Positions 47,248-60,129 of a DNA stretch of 64,000 nt are shown here, in pieces. This DNA is from Russula earlei. Its lineage: Eukaryota > Basidiomycota > Agaricomycetes > Russulales > Russulaceae. The translations under genes were made by a program, and so were the position numbers. Numbering within the stretch: the first letter of the stretch is position 1; each line of letters starts with the position of its first letter. The stretch is taken from NCBI GenBank assembly GCA_025769875.1, contig JAGFNK010000267.1:1-64000 (forward strand), written 5' to 3'. A model generated the notes under the pieces. It did no database searches and was not told the origin of the DNA. It saw only the letters and a program-made list of their open reading frames with translations.

Positions 47248-50200
47248 CCTCTGTTGTAGTCCGAGCAGAGCCGAACCCTCTCCCCCACGGGAGGTCATAT
47301 CGGACGCACCTATTTTCAATAGGGCGCCAAATGAGGTTGAAACGAACGACATGTAATCAATGCATTATTACATTACCAAACAATCCACCTTTTTTTCTGT
47401 CTCCTGCTTCTTGTACATGTGCTAATTCATACTATTACACTAATACAGAAGTTTCAATTACCTCCGTCCCCATCAACACACGCTCGAGCTTCTTTCCGCC
47501 GCTGGTTGTAGGCGCTACGGGCGTACTCCGAGTCTAAATGATCGCGCTCGGATCTGGGCTCGCTCACGGGGAACAAGAGGACATGAGGCAAGCAGCTCCA
47601 CATCTTCAATGCTATGCGACCGCAATCGCGAAAGCAAAGGTGACGGCAGCCGGCTGCGTGAATCCGATCCACTGGCTGAAGCCTGAGCCCGTGCTACTAC
47701 AGTAGACGGGCGGATCGTAATTGTACGGCGACGATGACTTCTTCTCTCGGCACGCGTTACTCACCCTCAAGGAGGCACGATGCTCGTTGATTTGATGATC
47801 ATGAACGGATGGGCGATGACCGCTGATGCACGCGTATGCCTCAGGCTGATGAATTGGGTGGGGTGGGGCTGACGACCCTGACCGGACTGAGTTCGGGCCA
47901 GGCCAGCAACTCGCCGGCTCTGTAGAATAGTAGAGCCTGTTGCTCCCCTCCCACGCCGCGGCCGAACCCTCCATTGTCTGATCCTCGTGTTGATCACTTA
48001 CGCGCACTATTTTGTCTTGGCGGGATACGAGCACGTCTAGATCGACTGCGACTCGTTACTGGCGGTGAATGGGTCAGTCAGATTCAAACCAAACCACCTG
48101 AACACCTGAACAGGTTCAGTCTGCCGCCGCCAGCCCCCGGCCAATGTCCGGTAAAGAGTACCAACGCTCGGTCACCGCCGGGCGCCGCGCGGTCCAGATC
48201 CCCCGGTGTTGGAGCTCTTCTCTTTAATCAAGGTGATTCATGCCCGTGCCGTCCTTTTTTCCTTGCCATGCAGGCGCTTCTCAACTTGACGACCAGCGTT
48301 CTGGCTCGCGTGCACGAAAGAAACAAAAGACAAGATAATAATCAAAAAAAAAAGTCCGACTCAGCGGCGGCCACAATACCACTACGTAGTACCTGTGGCG
48401 TTGTTGGGGTGATCGTATCTTGGCCCCATGTTGGCTTGCGTGTTCCCTGTACGAGCTGACCACTGTGTCGCTTTGATCGGTCTAAAAGGGGGGGGACCGT
48501 CATTTTGCTGCTGATTAATGTAACGGCTGTTCAATTGGGTGTTTTTCGCGCGGTCCTACTGCGTGCCCATGCGCTGATTGGGTTTCTGAACGTAGACTGC
48601 CTCGTTTCCTCCTAGTTACTGTTGCCCCGAAGGATCAAGGCCACGCCCAACCCATGTGGTGATCGCGTTGGGCGCTACTGCCGTTGATCGCGAGGCAGCG
48701 GCTGAACAAGTGAACAACTTGAACTCAAAGCGTTTCTCTGTGAGGTTGGCGGTGACGTATTGACGAGGGACGGCCGGCTCGCGATCCTTCTCTGGTTGGC
48801 AAAGTTCGCGTCGGTTCTATTGTCATGCGATCATGGCCGCGGCTGGGATAAACCGTGGCCTGTTCGTTGAAATTGGGTTAAACTGTTGAACAATGGCGAC
48901 AGGTGATCGTGGTTACGACAGTAGGGAACCAGCTTATGAGATATATATGAGACTGGGCGCCACAACATACAGTAGTAGTCATTCGGTACTGTGGCTTGAT
49001 TATGTTTAGGCCCATGGGTATGGCCGCGTCGCGCTGGGTGACTTTAGATCGCGATTGAGAGATTTGGGACGTATGGGGGTCGGGCGCCAAGGTCGTGATC
49101 ATCCCGACACATGACAGAGTCGCGTATCGCGTACTGGGGACACGTAGGAGATGGATGGTTCAGACGCAACAAAAAAAACCGATGAGGCGCGTGGGCGGAA
49201 TACTTGCTCAATTTGTCGCGTGCGCGTTGCTGCCGGTGGTTAGGCAAGGAACGGATAAGCGCCCGCCAGAGCGTCCACAGGCGCAGCAGGCACGCGGAAA
49301 AAGTTATGCGAGTCCTCGGCTCCAAGCGGGTGCCTACAGGTGGGGCCCATCAGTACATGCGTAGGGGGTACTATGTGGCGTCGGGGGCAGTTTATTGGCG
49401 TTCGATCTCAACATCAGCGATCGCGAGACCTAATATCCGAGTCTGGGTATGATATTCGCTACTGCACGCACGTAGACGCCGTCTTTATGCTATCGCGGCG
49501 CTCCATCCACCGGACCTTGAGAACACCGGGACTGCCGCGTAGCGTCGAGTTGAAGACGCAGTTGTGAGAGTGGCGTGAGCCGGCAGGCCCATGTACTATC
49601 CCTGTACGCGTTGTCATCCTCAGCCGATACACGTATGGCCGTGACCTCCACGGACCTGAGACCACAGCCGTCACGAACGCAGTACCCACCCACGGCACGG
49701 CACTTCACGTTAGCGACTGGCGTGTTCTTTTTTGCGGGTTCGGAGTAGGCACAGGCAACATTATGCTGTGCAGCTCTAGGTTCGTGGCGGTGCCACAGAT
49801 GCATCGTCACTTCCGGGGATCCTTTGGTCAAGATCAAGCGGGAATACTGCCGGATGAGTGTCCCTGATTGAAGTGACGGACGTTGGGCGGAAGCTCGTGA
49901 TTGGTTTGAGGCGAGCTTGCGGGCCAAAAATATCGACTCATTCGCTTACCACGTCACGAGAACAGCGGTAGCTCTCATTTACGGTCATTAGCCCCTTAGG
50001 ATGCAAGGTCTGCGAGGGAACGCGATAACGCCTCAACGCAAAAAGGAAGCCCATGACCACGAGAGTCGCCGTGACAGCAGAATGGTCACTCCGGTAGAGT
50101 TCCAGTTGAACGCCCAAATGGGGCATACATGAGACGATGACCCCTTTAAAATTTCCGTCTCCCCCTGAATTCGATCTATTCGAAGCCCTCAGTCCGGAGG

Positions 50201-50947
50201 AAAGCCCTGAGGTGTCCAGCGCTCAGACTAACGGACGTCCTGTCCTGAGATCTGATGCGTATAGATACATACCCATCTTTGAGGACCTTCGTCTTCGAAA
50301 GGCGCTGCAGGCACTGTACTTGGGTTCTGTCAGAATCGATACGCCTTGTATCTTCCTTCTCCTTCGGTGTATTAGCTACATATTCAGGGTCATTAGCACA
50401 AAAGTAGCTAGAAGGGCAGTCACTTCATCTCTCGTGCTGCAGGCGCGTGAATTTGTTAGGATTGTGCGCGTTAGCCCTCAACTACGACGATCAATCACGC
50501 ACCCTCCCACTCAATCGTGTATCCCGAAAAAACAAGCAACAGAGTATTGTAATCGTCTTTCCCAGCGGAACCGGCGCGGATTCACCACAATGCAGATCAG
50601 ACTGCACCAGGGGCTGGTAGTCCAAATAGAGGCAAAATGGGAGCCGCTTCCTAGTGGAATGGTTCTTGGTATCGTGGCCGCTGCTGCATAGCGCTAGGTA
50701 TGTCAGCTCCGTATATTTGGCTTGCTCCATTTTGTTCGCAGAGAGCAGCAAAGGAATCAGGAAATTTTCCAGAAAGAGGTGTCAACAAGCGCCAGCCAGT
50801 GTTAAATAACACATTGATGATGAAGTGACGGGGTTAGGGCCATTTCGCTTCCGAAAAGTCAGTCAGAAATTAGTGCTCGGTAATGGACACGTGCATGATC
50901 CGGGAGGTCCAGAACATGGGCTTAGTTGTGTTGCCAAGGAAAGGTCA
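47248..50947. other. Long region without a supported gene
   Basis: About 3.7 kb. The best candidates are a minus-strand frame starting with a Met codon near 47976 (MEGSAAAW..., ending at 47612, Ser/Pro/His-rich, no motif) and a plus-strand frame at 50137-50691 (184 codons, acidic N-terminus FDLFEALSPEESPE, no motif). Neither has family support or clear splicing. The rest shows only short overlapping ORFs. Confidence 0.4.
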
Positions 50948-51620
50948 TCATAAATAGGACTGCAGTGTCGAGGCGGCCCGATTGCTGAGATGATAGCGCA
51001 AAAAGCTCTTCAACCCGAACGTGTTCGCCGTAGTCTGATTGCCGACATTGATGGCGGCCGTGGCCTCTAAAGGGTTGCATACTATGGGAATGGGTACATT
51101 AAGCCGCGCAAAGTGGGGAGGATCCTTTCTTGAATTTTGCCTTCCTTTGGGTGATCTGAGATCAAACCAGCGAAAATAACCTTTCCGTTCATGATAACTT
51201 AGGCTGATTTCCCTGAGCAGCCCATTTGTAGGGGCAGAACAAGGACATGACATCGTGATCATATGAAGCGGAGAGGGGCAATCAAGCGCAGCAATCAGAT
51301 GCATCACGGGTTGGCCGGGCAGATATCTCTCATACAATTCCCATCTTTCCAGAGATGTAGTTTGATCGTGCCAGGTTCATAGGCAAAGATGTTGGGCCGA
51401 GCCATCGCACTTTGTTCATATCTCAGGAATATCCACGTCGCCCTTTCTCGAACAAATGCCACCGAGAATAGGCGAAGCAGGTGAACGATTCCAGGGTGAT
51501 TAGTATACAGTACACCGATCTGTGTAGGCGCCCGTCAGCAGCAAGGGTGACAAGGGAAGCAGTAAAAACCACGTACATCAAAGAGAGCAGAGACTCGGAT
51601 GCGGTCTAGGAAATGGAATA
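50948..51620 (-). pseudogene. Possible gene fragment of unknown family
   Basis: On the minus strand, a frame reading FLDRIRVSALFD meets a GTACGT donor and, after a CTACACAG acceptor, continues as IGVLYTNHPGIVHLLRLF, ATWIFLRYEQ and LHLWKDGNC. It then stops at DICPANP, and a frame one base away continues as VMHLIAALDCPSPLHMI, then YFRWFDLRSPKGRQNS, to the stop at 50948. The continuity of protein-like sequence over a single frame break suggests a decayed or mis-sequenced gene. Its 5' part would overlap COA6, so only a fragment is present. Family not recognised. Confidence 0.35.
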
Positions 51621-51633
51621 TTGTAAATCAGAG

Positions 51634-51979
51634 TCATAATCTTCTCGCTTCAGCTGCCTGGCTTGCTGCTTGGGCCAGAAATGGCTTCTGCTTCTCCGCC
51701 AATACGCGGCGTTGGTTGAAATAGTCGATCTTTGCGACGCATTCAGTACGCGGTACAGACGATGTGTGCACGCCCCCGAAGAGGAGATAGACTCACCCAA
51801 CTCTTGGCGCAGTTCTTTTCGTAGGACTTTCTTTGCGAAGCGCACTTTGAGCCTTCTGTCCCGGCGACGACGACCTCTGCCGTATCCAAGCAGGAAAAGT
51901 AGGCATCCCTAGCTTCCCAACATTTCGAACGATCTTCTCTTGACGTTGTGTTGGGCTTATCACTGCCGAACCAGCCCAT
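51634..51979 (-). CDS. COA6: Cytochrome c oxidase assembly factor 6
   Basis: Two-exon model, 92 aa: 51979-51797 and 51729-51634. The protein has a CX9C (CWEARDAYFSC) followed by a CX10C (CASQRKSYEKNC), the unusual twin-Cys spacing of COA6, and then SW + IDYFNQRRVL after the intron, also typical. COA6 is an intermembrane-space protein imported through Mia40 and needed for copper delivery to subunit 2 of complex IV. The 67-nt intron is GTGAGT...GCAAAG. The gene diverges from the TBC gene with under 200 bp between start codons, so the two may share a promoter. Confidence 0.92.
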
Positions 51980-52162
51980 GGCGATGTGAATATGAGAGTG
52001 GAGAGACGCTGGTCGTCCAAGACTGCCACGTGCCGGTGCGAGAGGTGTGTTCGGGTCGGGTCAGATGATGATATCGTGCGCTTGCTTTCATGGCCTCCGC
52101 TTCATCCCAGGTCGCAACACCCGTGCATTCCCATCCTCTTCTAGCGGAGGACCTTTCATCCC

Positions 52163-55100
52163 GTGGCCGTCGTACCCGTCCCGTCTCGCGCCAAGAGCAA
52201 GGTGATCCTTCCCATCCCTCCTCGGATACCCCCAATACTCAGATATCCACCCCCGTCACGCTCAAAGAACGACCGTTGGAGAAGGCTCAAGCAGGCTCAA
52301 GGCACGGGAACGCGACTTGGGATGGCAGCGTACGTGGATACGGCAAGGCTGGCCGAGCCCGTGTCCCCCCGCGACGCCTCCGCCTCGCGACAACCCCTGC
52401 CCACAGCTTGGGATGCCCCACCCACGTTTGTCGTTGGCTCTTCGAAGGATCATCTCCCCCCGAGCAGCGTGAACCACGCCGCAGCGCTGGTGGAAATCGA
52501 CGGTCTACCCACCAGCGCCGCGTCTCGAATCCTCGCTAACCAGTGGCACGATTATTCAGACGAAGCCATACAGTCTGCCATTTCTGCGATCAGCGTCTCA
52601 GAGTCCCCGGCCGCCGTGTCCAGCCATCCCTACCATACCGCCTTGCGCGTGCTGTCATCCGCTGTCCACAATCTCACAAAAATTAGGAGAGAAATGGAGG
52701 ACGGTCTTCACGTGATTCATGAGAAAGAGCGCGCCCGCAAACAACGCGCCTCCGAGCTGATGAAGGAGCTCCAACCAACAGACAGGGATATCGCTCGCAG
52801 AGTGATGCAATCCTTATTCACCGATGATGACGAGAGCATACACAGGGTACAGAGGCTCCAGAGCCAAAAGGTGAGAATCTCGCATATGTGGTGCCTGATG
52901 ACAATGAACATACCTCCCAGTCTCTTACGGACACTTTATCCGAAGCGATGGTGGACGGGGTGATATTTCCTCAATCCCTTGAACCTGGCACGCCGACGCC
53001 AACCACTTCCAAAATATTCGTGACTCCGGCAACAGATCCCACTCACTCGTCTGGAATTGCTATACCCGATGGTTTGGTTCCGCTCCAGGATCATGATCCA
53101 ACCGACGCAAGCAGCATTCACTCAACTGGAAGACTCAGCCAGAGCGCGCCGAGCGTCGAAAGTATCAAATCTGATCGTTCCTCGTTGGGTGATTGGATGG
53201 GGTCCTGGTGGGCAAAGCCTCGACCAAAGCACCCTCGGCCCTCTCTCCCTCCAATGGGGGATGATGCGTCGGAACCAGAGCCACTACCTCCCCACGAAGA
53301 GTCTTCTCATGACATTCCTCCATCATCACCATCAGCGATCAAGCCTAGTCCGCGCAAACTTTCACGGAGTGTCTTCGGCACACTTGGATTCTCCATTCTC
53401 AACCCGGTGTCCGTGACGCCAAGGAAACGCCGGCGCCATCTCTCTACTGCGGATGGCCCCGCCAATGACACACAACAGCAAGCTACCGATACTGATATAC
53501 TGAAACTCCCTCCAGCCGTTGGCTCCCCTGTCACCTCCACTTTCACGCCTCCGATGCTTGCGGCACCGAGCTTGACAACAGAGCTGCAGCCCTCTGATGT
53601 TCTTTCGCGAGAGCCTTCCCTGCAATCGCTTCGCGTGGCAGGGAATAGGCAGGCCCAGGGTTCTTCCCTGCGAGCGATAGTCAATGCGACACGTGTAATG
53701 ACGTCTGATCCCAACAGCGTGCTTGTTGAGCATGGGGTTGGGACTAGCGCGCTCATCGCAGGGCTGGCCTTTGAGCTGGTAAAGAGAGCACGAGAAGAAG
53801 GAATTGAGATCCATGCAAGTAGCAAGGAAAAACGTGACCGCCGGCAGGACCGCGATTATGAACAGAGCACCAATCCCAGGGCGACAATAGTGAAAAGTAC
53901 TGGTATAGATGTCGCGGCAACCCTCACCCAGGCGCTGGGCATGCCAGATGACGTGCCGACAATCAAGGCTAAGCCGCGTACGACAGGGTTTACATCCCCT
54001 TTACTCGGCTCGTTCCGTCACCAGCAACAACGACGACCCACTGTCCACGCAGACCGCAACCCAAGGCACAACCCTAACTCCACCGAATCTTCCCAACTTA
54101 CTCAGAGCAGCAGCAACTCAGCCCAGCCAGTTATGCGCCAAAACGCATCAGTTCCCCTTGAATCCATTATACCGGCGACCTCCAAGCCACCAACAGAATA
54201 CCTGTCTCGTGCTTATCCCTCCCCTCACTGCTCGTGACTTTCGCCCCTCCATGGTGGGTCCCAGTCACCCTTCCGCCACTCCCGACACACCGTGCAGACA
54301 GCGAGCCGTTGGTGGACCGTTTCGGCTTTATGTATGACGTCGCATTATACGACGTGCTCTTGCTGGTTCGCGCCTGCGCGTGCCGCTGCGCCGCCCCCGC
54401 CTGCCTCACTGGCGTCAAGATTGCAGATCGTACGGATGACGAGTGGTCAGAGGACGAACCCGTCGGCGCCGAGATCGAGATCGTCAAAGAGTCCTGCCCT
54501 TGTAACGGTGAGATCGAGCTGTCCACACGCCCACAGTCGCGGACGTCATCACTCAGCGCGCGCAGACTCTCCAATGCCGCATCTCAGGCTGGTAATGGGG
54601 ACATACCGAACAGCAACAGCAGTGGCAGCCACAACGGTAAGACGGCTTCCGGTGCGAGCAAGAGCACGGCGATACTTGCCGTGGGCGGGGACACGCCGCG
54701 GCACGTCTGCACAAATGTGCTACGACGCCTGCTCGGGGAGCTCACTGCTATCCACGACGATCGACAAACGGCACAGCGTAAGGACTGGGACGCCTTTGTG
54801 CGCGCGCGGCGGCGCTCTCGCACGCACACCTTGTCAACGCCTTCGCCCTCTGGTGGGAACATCGGCGCTGGCGGTGGGGTTGGCTCGGCCAAGGCACCGT
54901 CAGCTGCCGGCGGTGCAGCAGCACTACTAGGCCTCGATGGGCCCGTCGCGGATGACGAGCTAACGCACAGCGATGGGCTGATTGGCTTCGCGCAACTTGG
55001 GCGGTCTGCAGGGCGCGAGGAGCGCCGGGAGCTCAGCCGGCTCGTCCGCGGCGGGGTGCCGCTTGCGTACCGCGCCAAGGTGTGGCTGGAGTCGAGCGGC

Positions 55101-56065
55101 GGGCTTGAGATGCAGGAACCTGGCGTGTTCGCGGACCTGCTTGCACAGACAGACACGGATGGTGGGTTGGTCGCGTGGGAGATCGACAAGGACGTAGGGC
55201 GGACGATGCCGCTCAACATGTTCTTTGGTGGTGACGGCGTCGGAGTGCAGAAGCTCCGCAGGGTGCTCATGGCTTATAGCCGGTGCGTTCCCTTTCCTTC
55301 CCTTGTAATCTCCGTCGTGTGGATGCGTTGACGGAGGTTGGAATAGACGGAATCCCGCGGTCGGCTACTGCCAGGGTATGAACCTGGTCGCTTCGACGCT
55401 TCTCTTGGTCCACGCCGACGAGGAAGAGGCGTTCTGGGTGCTCGCCGCACTCGTCGAGCGCATCCTACCAGACGGATTCTTCTCGCCGACGCTGCTTCCG
55501 TCGCGCGCATGCCCGCTCGTGCTGCTCGATTACGTGCAAGAGGCGATGCCGAAGCTCGCTGCCCACCTGGGCGTGCTCGGCATCGACCTCCCGGCGATCT
55601 GCTTTTCCTGGTTCCTCTCTCTCTTCACTGACTGCCTCCCCGTCGAGGTATGTCCCTCGCCACCGCTCCGCCTCTTATATCTGCGCATTGTGTCGAATAT
55701 GCATGTTGTTGTAGACGCTTTTCCGCGCGTGGGACGTCTTGCTTCTCGATGGGCTCGACGTCCTGTTCCGCATTGCGCTGGCCATACTCAAAAGCCACGA
55801 GGCGGAGCTCCTCCGCTGCGACTCGATTCCCGCGGTCTACGTTGCGCTCGAAAGCCTCCCGACGCGGATGTGGCAGCCGGACAAGCTCCTGCAGGTGAGT
55901 CCCCAGCCGTTGCATCACGACGGATTACGATGCAGAGCTGAGCGTGTCATGCTATACCGTTTGTAGCTTGAACTCGACCTCCGCCCAACGATCGTCCACG
56001 CTGATATAGTAAAGAAACGTGAGGCGCACGTCGCTGCGTTGAGGGCCTTCAGCGAGCCCGCTTAA
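52163..56065 (+). CDS. TBC-domain Rab GTPase-activating protein
   Basis: Six-exon model, 1186 aa: 52163-52870, 52921-54208, 54298-55282, 55347-55647, 55715-55894, 55967-56065. The first ~650 residues are largely disordered, Ser/Pro-rich, with a coiled-coil-like stretch (REMEDGLHVIHEKERARKQR). The TBC domain follows: RGGVPLAYRAKVWLESSGG, the arginine finger in IDKDVGRT (~961) and the glutamine finger in GYCQGMN (~1001), then CFSWFLSLFTDCLP and FRAWDVLLLDG. Both catalytic fingers are intact, so GAP activity is likely; the Rab target is unknown. Uncertain points: the start (an ATG at 52090 in another frame is possible), and the join at 54208/54298, which uses a weak GTGCTT donor; the alternative is a single-base frame break near 54220. 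It converges on the DUF262 gene. Confidence 0.85.
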
Positions 56066-56331
56066 GACAAACCTCGCCGTTCCCTGGGCCTGCCTTGTAT
56101 GATCCCTAAGGGGAAAAGGACTTATTCACGAGACACACCGTAGATGTAAAAACCCACGAACAGCAAATATGCTCAACATACATTCGTGCATGCAAAAAAT
56201 TACATAGCGATGTCCGTAGCAGGACGCACACAATTAGAGCGGGGGTAATGGATTGTAGGGTATAGGTAGCAGGAGCTTTGGTTGGTGAGGGACCGCCAAT
56301 GGCCCTCAATGCAATGGTAACATTATTAAAC

Positions 56332-58027
56332 CTATCCGGCCCTCGTCTTCTTACCTCTTCGCGCCGCTTTCCGCGTCGAGCTCTGCTGGGAATCGAGGGA
56401 TTTGCGCTTACCGTTGGCCATTGGTGTGGTGTCCGATTCAGGGGGCTCGAGGTCTACTTGGCCGTTCTCGATTGCGTCAATGATGCGCCAGCAGTCAGCC
56501 GCAACGCGCGCGTTGAAGCGCACGTCAATGTGGGACTTGCGTATGTCGCGTCGGAGGATGAACATGGCGCGGGACTGCTCCTCTGCGGTGTAGTCTTGGC
56601 GCATTACGTACAACAGCACGCCTGGTAGTAGTAGATGACGTGAAGAAGAATCAGAAGGGGGCGGAATGAGAAAAGCAGTCGGCATTTTGCTATAGGACAC
56701 GCACCAATGTAGACAAACTCAACGGGAGCGACCTTGGCCTTGAACCGGCGGAAAGGGGCGTCGAGGTCAGGACTGCGCGCGAGTTCCCAGAGGCGGCTGA
56801 GCACGTTGGCGATGGCGTCCTGGAAGGCGGCGCTTGGCCGCTCGTCGGGCGTGGTGAGCCACTTTTCGAGCTTGGGGACGCTCGGGATGCGCTGGGCGGC
56901 GGGGAGCCCCGCGCAGCAGTAGACGAACTGGGCGGTGTTCTGGAAGGCGCGGCCGCGGGTGTCGTCGAAGGTGATGTGGTCGACGAGCCCGCCGTCGATC
57001 GTCAGGTGCGTCTTTTCGAGGTGGGTGATGTAGTTCGCCCAGGGAGACGAGATCGCTTGAAGCCTTTCGGCCGACGTTAGGCTCACGCCCAGCTGCACGC
57101 GCTGGAAAACCTCGCGCTCGGCGGCGGGGGAGAGATTGTAGTATTCGACTGCGGAGTTGTTGGTTCCGGAAGCAGAGGAGCGAGGGGGTCGGAGGGGGGA
57201 GGGGGGCAGAGTTCGGTGGCGTTGGGTTTTGGGCAGCGGTAGCGTTAATTAACATTAACGGAGAAGAAGAGCACTCACTGCATGTGATAAGCTTTTGAGA
57301 AAATAGTTGCTTTTCGTCTGTGGGGATCTCTGCGCGCGACGCCCGCGTTGAAGTTGAGGTGGTGTACCACCACAGCTTTTTGGTTTTTGGACAGCGATCT
57401 GCGCGCGGTGGGGATATCAAATCATGGCATGTTGTGTGACGGCAAGAAGAGAATCATACAGGCTATCTGTGGGGTGGAGGGAAGGAGCCGCGCAAACTTA
57501 TGTGAGGATGGACGAAAGAAAGGGCGAAGCTGCGTACTTGTCCGTCGAAGAACTTTTGTATGCTGGTCAGCCGCTGCTTTCCGTCGACACATAGTCTTGT
57601 TTCAACGCCGTCGACCGGGTCTTTCGCGATGGCAAAGACGACAGGTGGGATGTAATAATTATGGAAGAGCGAATCGATGATAGCCATCTGCTTGGGAGAA
57701 GACCAAACTACAGCTGAAGGTCGCAACGCATTGGCGGGGATAGGGATTAATAGAGAGCAACATGAGCTTGAATAAGGCCGCTGCACCGACCACGTTGGTA
57801 CTCGGGGTCGAGGTCTATGTCGCCCTCGTGGATCATCTCTACGGGGGGCCTTGACATTAGCTGTGCTATCGCTGTGGACAGATGACGGACGTACTGTGTA
57901 ACTGCTGTGTTGTGTATTGGAGGGTGACAGGTTTCTGGAGGGGATCCCAGATGTGAAACACGTTCGGATCGAGTTCTTCTGCGTGATCAATACAGTCGTC
58001 GTCGCCATCATCCGAGTCTGAACGCAT
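56332..58027 (-). CDS. DUF262 (ParB/Srx-like fold) domain protein
   Basis: Six-exon minus-strand model, ~395 aa: 58027-57895, 57838-57791, 57713-57538, 57375-57279, 57148-56705, 56621-56332. It starts with an acidic tail (MRSDSDDGDDD), then QLHKMIHEGDIDLDPEYQR, the IIDSLFHNYYIPPVVF helix and the DUF262 signature DGKQRLTSIQKFFDG. Then come VQLGVSLTSAERLQA and a basic, nuclear-localisation-like C-terminus (RKAARRGKKTR). In bacteria DUF262 occurs in GmrSD-type nucleases, where the DGQQR-like motif is catalytic; the fungal members are widespread but their function is not known to me. The exon 3/4 join is the weak point: the acceptor at 57376 (AAAAAG) keeps frame but skips ~15 residues that read ISPPRADRCPKTKK in the same frame. 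Confidence 0.82.
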
Positions 58028-58116
58028 CGCGACGGCTCTCAATCCCCTCACGCTCGTTTATTGTGGCGGCGGCGCGCGCTCGGGGTCAACACGACCACGT
58101 GATGGGTACACCCATA

Positions 58117-59805
58117 TTACATAACCGTACACTCTTTATCTTCCTTCTTCGCTCTCTTCCTCTTCTCTTCTTGTTCCTGCGACCGTCGCTCCTCATGTCG
58201 TGCCAGTTCCCTTCTCCTTTGTGCAGCACGTCTCGCCTGCTCGTCCTCGGCATTTTGCAGTTCCAACGCGAGTGCATGACTGATCACACGAGGTCAATAA
58301 AACAGGTACAGCACTCGATGCTGGGAAGGCGCACTCTACGGGATCTATCGTTCCTAACGTGTCCGAAGGTGGCGTCCAACCCGCCCAGTCGCCTCCGATA
58401 GGCGTGGCACGCTCGAATATGCTGTCGACGAACACGGCTCCACCCTGGTCGACGTCCTCGAGGCGCTCCCATACCACGCTTGGCTCGTTCATGAATACCT
58501 GATCCGTCGCAAGGGTGTAGAGTGAACCACCATGCCGGTACAGGACCGCTAGGTGGGAGTTCCGGAACAGCGCAAAGAGCTCGGGGTGTGGAGGTGCGGC
58601 GGATTCGGCAGTAGTCGAACCATCGGGCTGCCGGGAGGAAACGGGTTCAGAGATGGGGGCAGTTTTGGAGAGGCCAGAGGGCTGTGGTGGAAGAGAAGCC
58701 AAAGTGAACAGGCCAGTATATGTAAGTTGCGAGCGCGTGTTATCGAGGAACGATCGGATCGCCATGGCTGGGGGGTCTTACATCAGTACAGCTCGAGCGG
58801 CAGCTGGTACAACGCTCACCTTCCTCAACCTTCTTCCTCTCTTCGTCTGTCAGGTTTATATTTGAATTACTCGGCCCCGTCTGACTGGGTCCCACGCCAT
58901 CTCTATTCTCCTCAGCACCATTGCCCACGAGCAGGCCACGCGTCAGGACGTCCGCCTCGACAATCAGGTTCACTGCCGAGTCGTAGTCCTGTACACGCGA
59001 GACGGGGGCATATTCAGGACTTTCGGGATCAACAAGCCATCCATGAACGAGAGTAATGCCCGCGCTCGCGAAGAGCGCAAGTTCCCCACCTGTTGTGGCA
59101 GGCCGGAACGCGGTACAGGAGGTGAAAACTGGGTTGAGATCCATACCCGCTGGCAGCACGAGAGCGCGCGTCCAGTCAGCTGACGGGACGCACCGGGTGG
59201 CTGACTCTGACTCTATGCGGAGGGGTGGGACTCACCGGTGGTTAGAGGCATCATTGATAATGCAGCAGACACGTCCACATCTGGCGTTGTGAGCAGAATG
59301 TGCTCGCCGACAAGTTGCGCGAGGAATTCGAACGAAACGCTCTTGCGACCGGGCGGTGATATCTCTATCTGTTCGCGCAAGATCAGGATATTGCATATCG
59401 CGATGAACGAGCATGGCCTTGGCGTTTAATATGTCAGTGCATACCCACCAGAGAATGATAGAAAATGTACCCATTGTAGTTTTGGGTGATGATGTTATAA
59501 CTACGCGTTACACCAGACGGAGAGGTGAAATCGATCGACTTGAGATACCAAACTTCCTCGTGGGAGGCTTTCAGAGCTCCTCCGAGTCGTTCATAGCGCT
59601 GCGAAGAGCCCGCTTGGCCTCCGCGAGGCTGATGCGAGACCGTATGACTCGGCTCACGGCTGATTTGAGGCTGCCGAGGCAGAGGTAGAGGTTGTTGAGG
59701 CTGGACCTGGGAGAGCTGGGTGGACGGATGATCGGACGTGATGTCTAGCTTCTTTATCGCACTCTCCAGCTCTGGTTCTGGTTCTGAGGCGATTGGCAGT
59801 ATCAT
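58117..59805 (-). CDS. MINDY-family deubiquitinase
   Basis: Five-exon minus-strand model, 472 aa: 59805-59471, 59417-59236, 59149-58820, 58767-58359, 58279-58117. MINDY enzymes cleave Lys48-linked polyubiquitin. The active-site segment IITQNYNGPCSFIA is completed only across intron 1, placing the catalytic Cys at ~114 and the oxyanion Gln a few residues before it. Further family landmarks: LVHGWLVDPESPEY, LTYTGLF, the catalytic-His region LFALFRNSHLAVLY, and SLYTLATDQVFMNEPSVVWERL. The last exon is a charged coiled coil beginning HALALELQNAEDEQARR, reached through a weak GTTAGG donor at 58358. The N-terminus (1-70) is disordered with a Gln/Pro tract. The gene diverges from RRN5 over a ~325-bp interval and lies 90 bp from the DUF262 gene. 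Confidence 0.9.
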
Positions 59806-60129
59806 GTCGGATGATCAGTGTTGGGTACTGAAAGGAGAAGGGCACAAAGCGTATGCAGCGCGATCAACTCGCTCGGACGCCGTTTAGCCGTCGCGGATAC
59901 GCACTCGCCTATCTTCACAACTCCATCCGTCGTCTTGATGGACCGCTACTGTACCTGATTTTCTGGACCCTCTTCTAATTTTGAAACTATCAGGCTCCGA
60001 TATATTATACAGAACAATCAAGTTTTTTTATTATTTATTCGATTTCGGGTTTATCCGGGATGTGACGTGCAAGGGTCTGTCCTCTCCGCTCCGACTCCAA
60101 CTTGCTTCGTCCTCGTCAACAACAATGTA

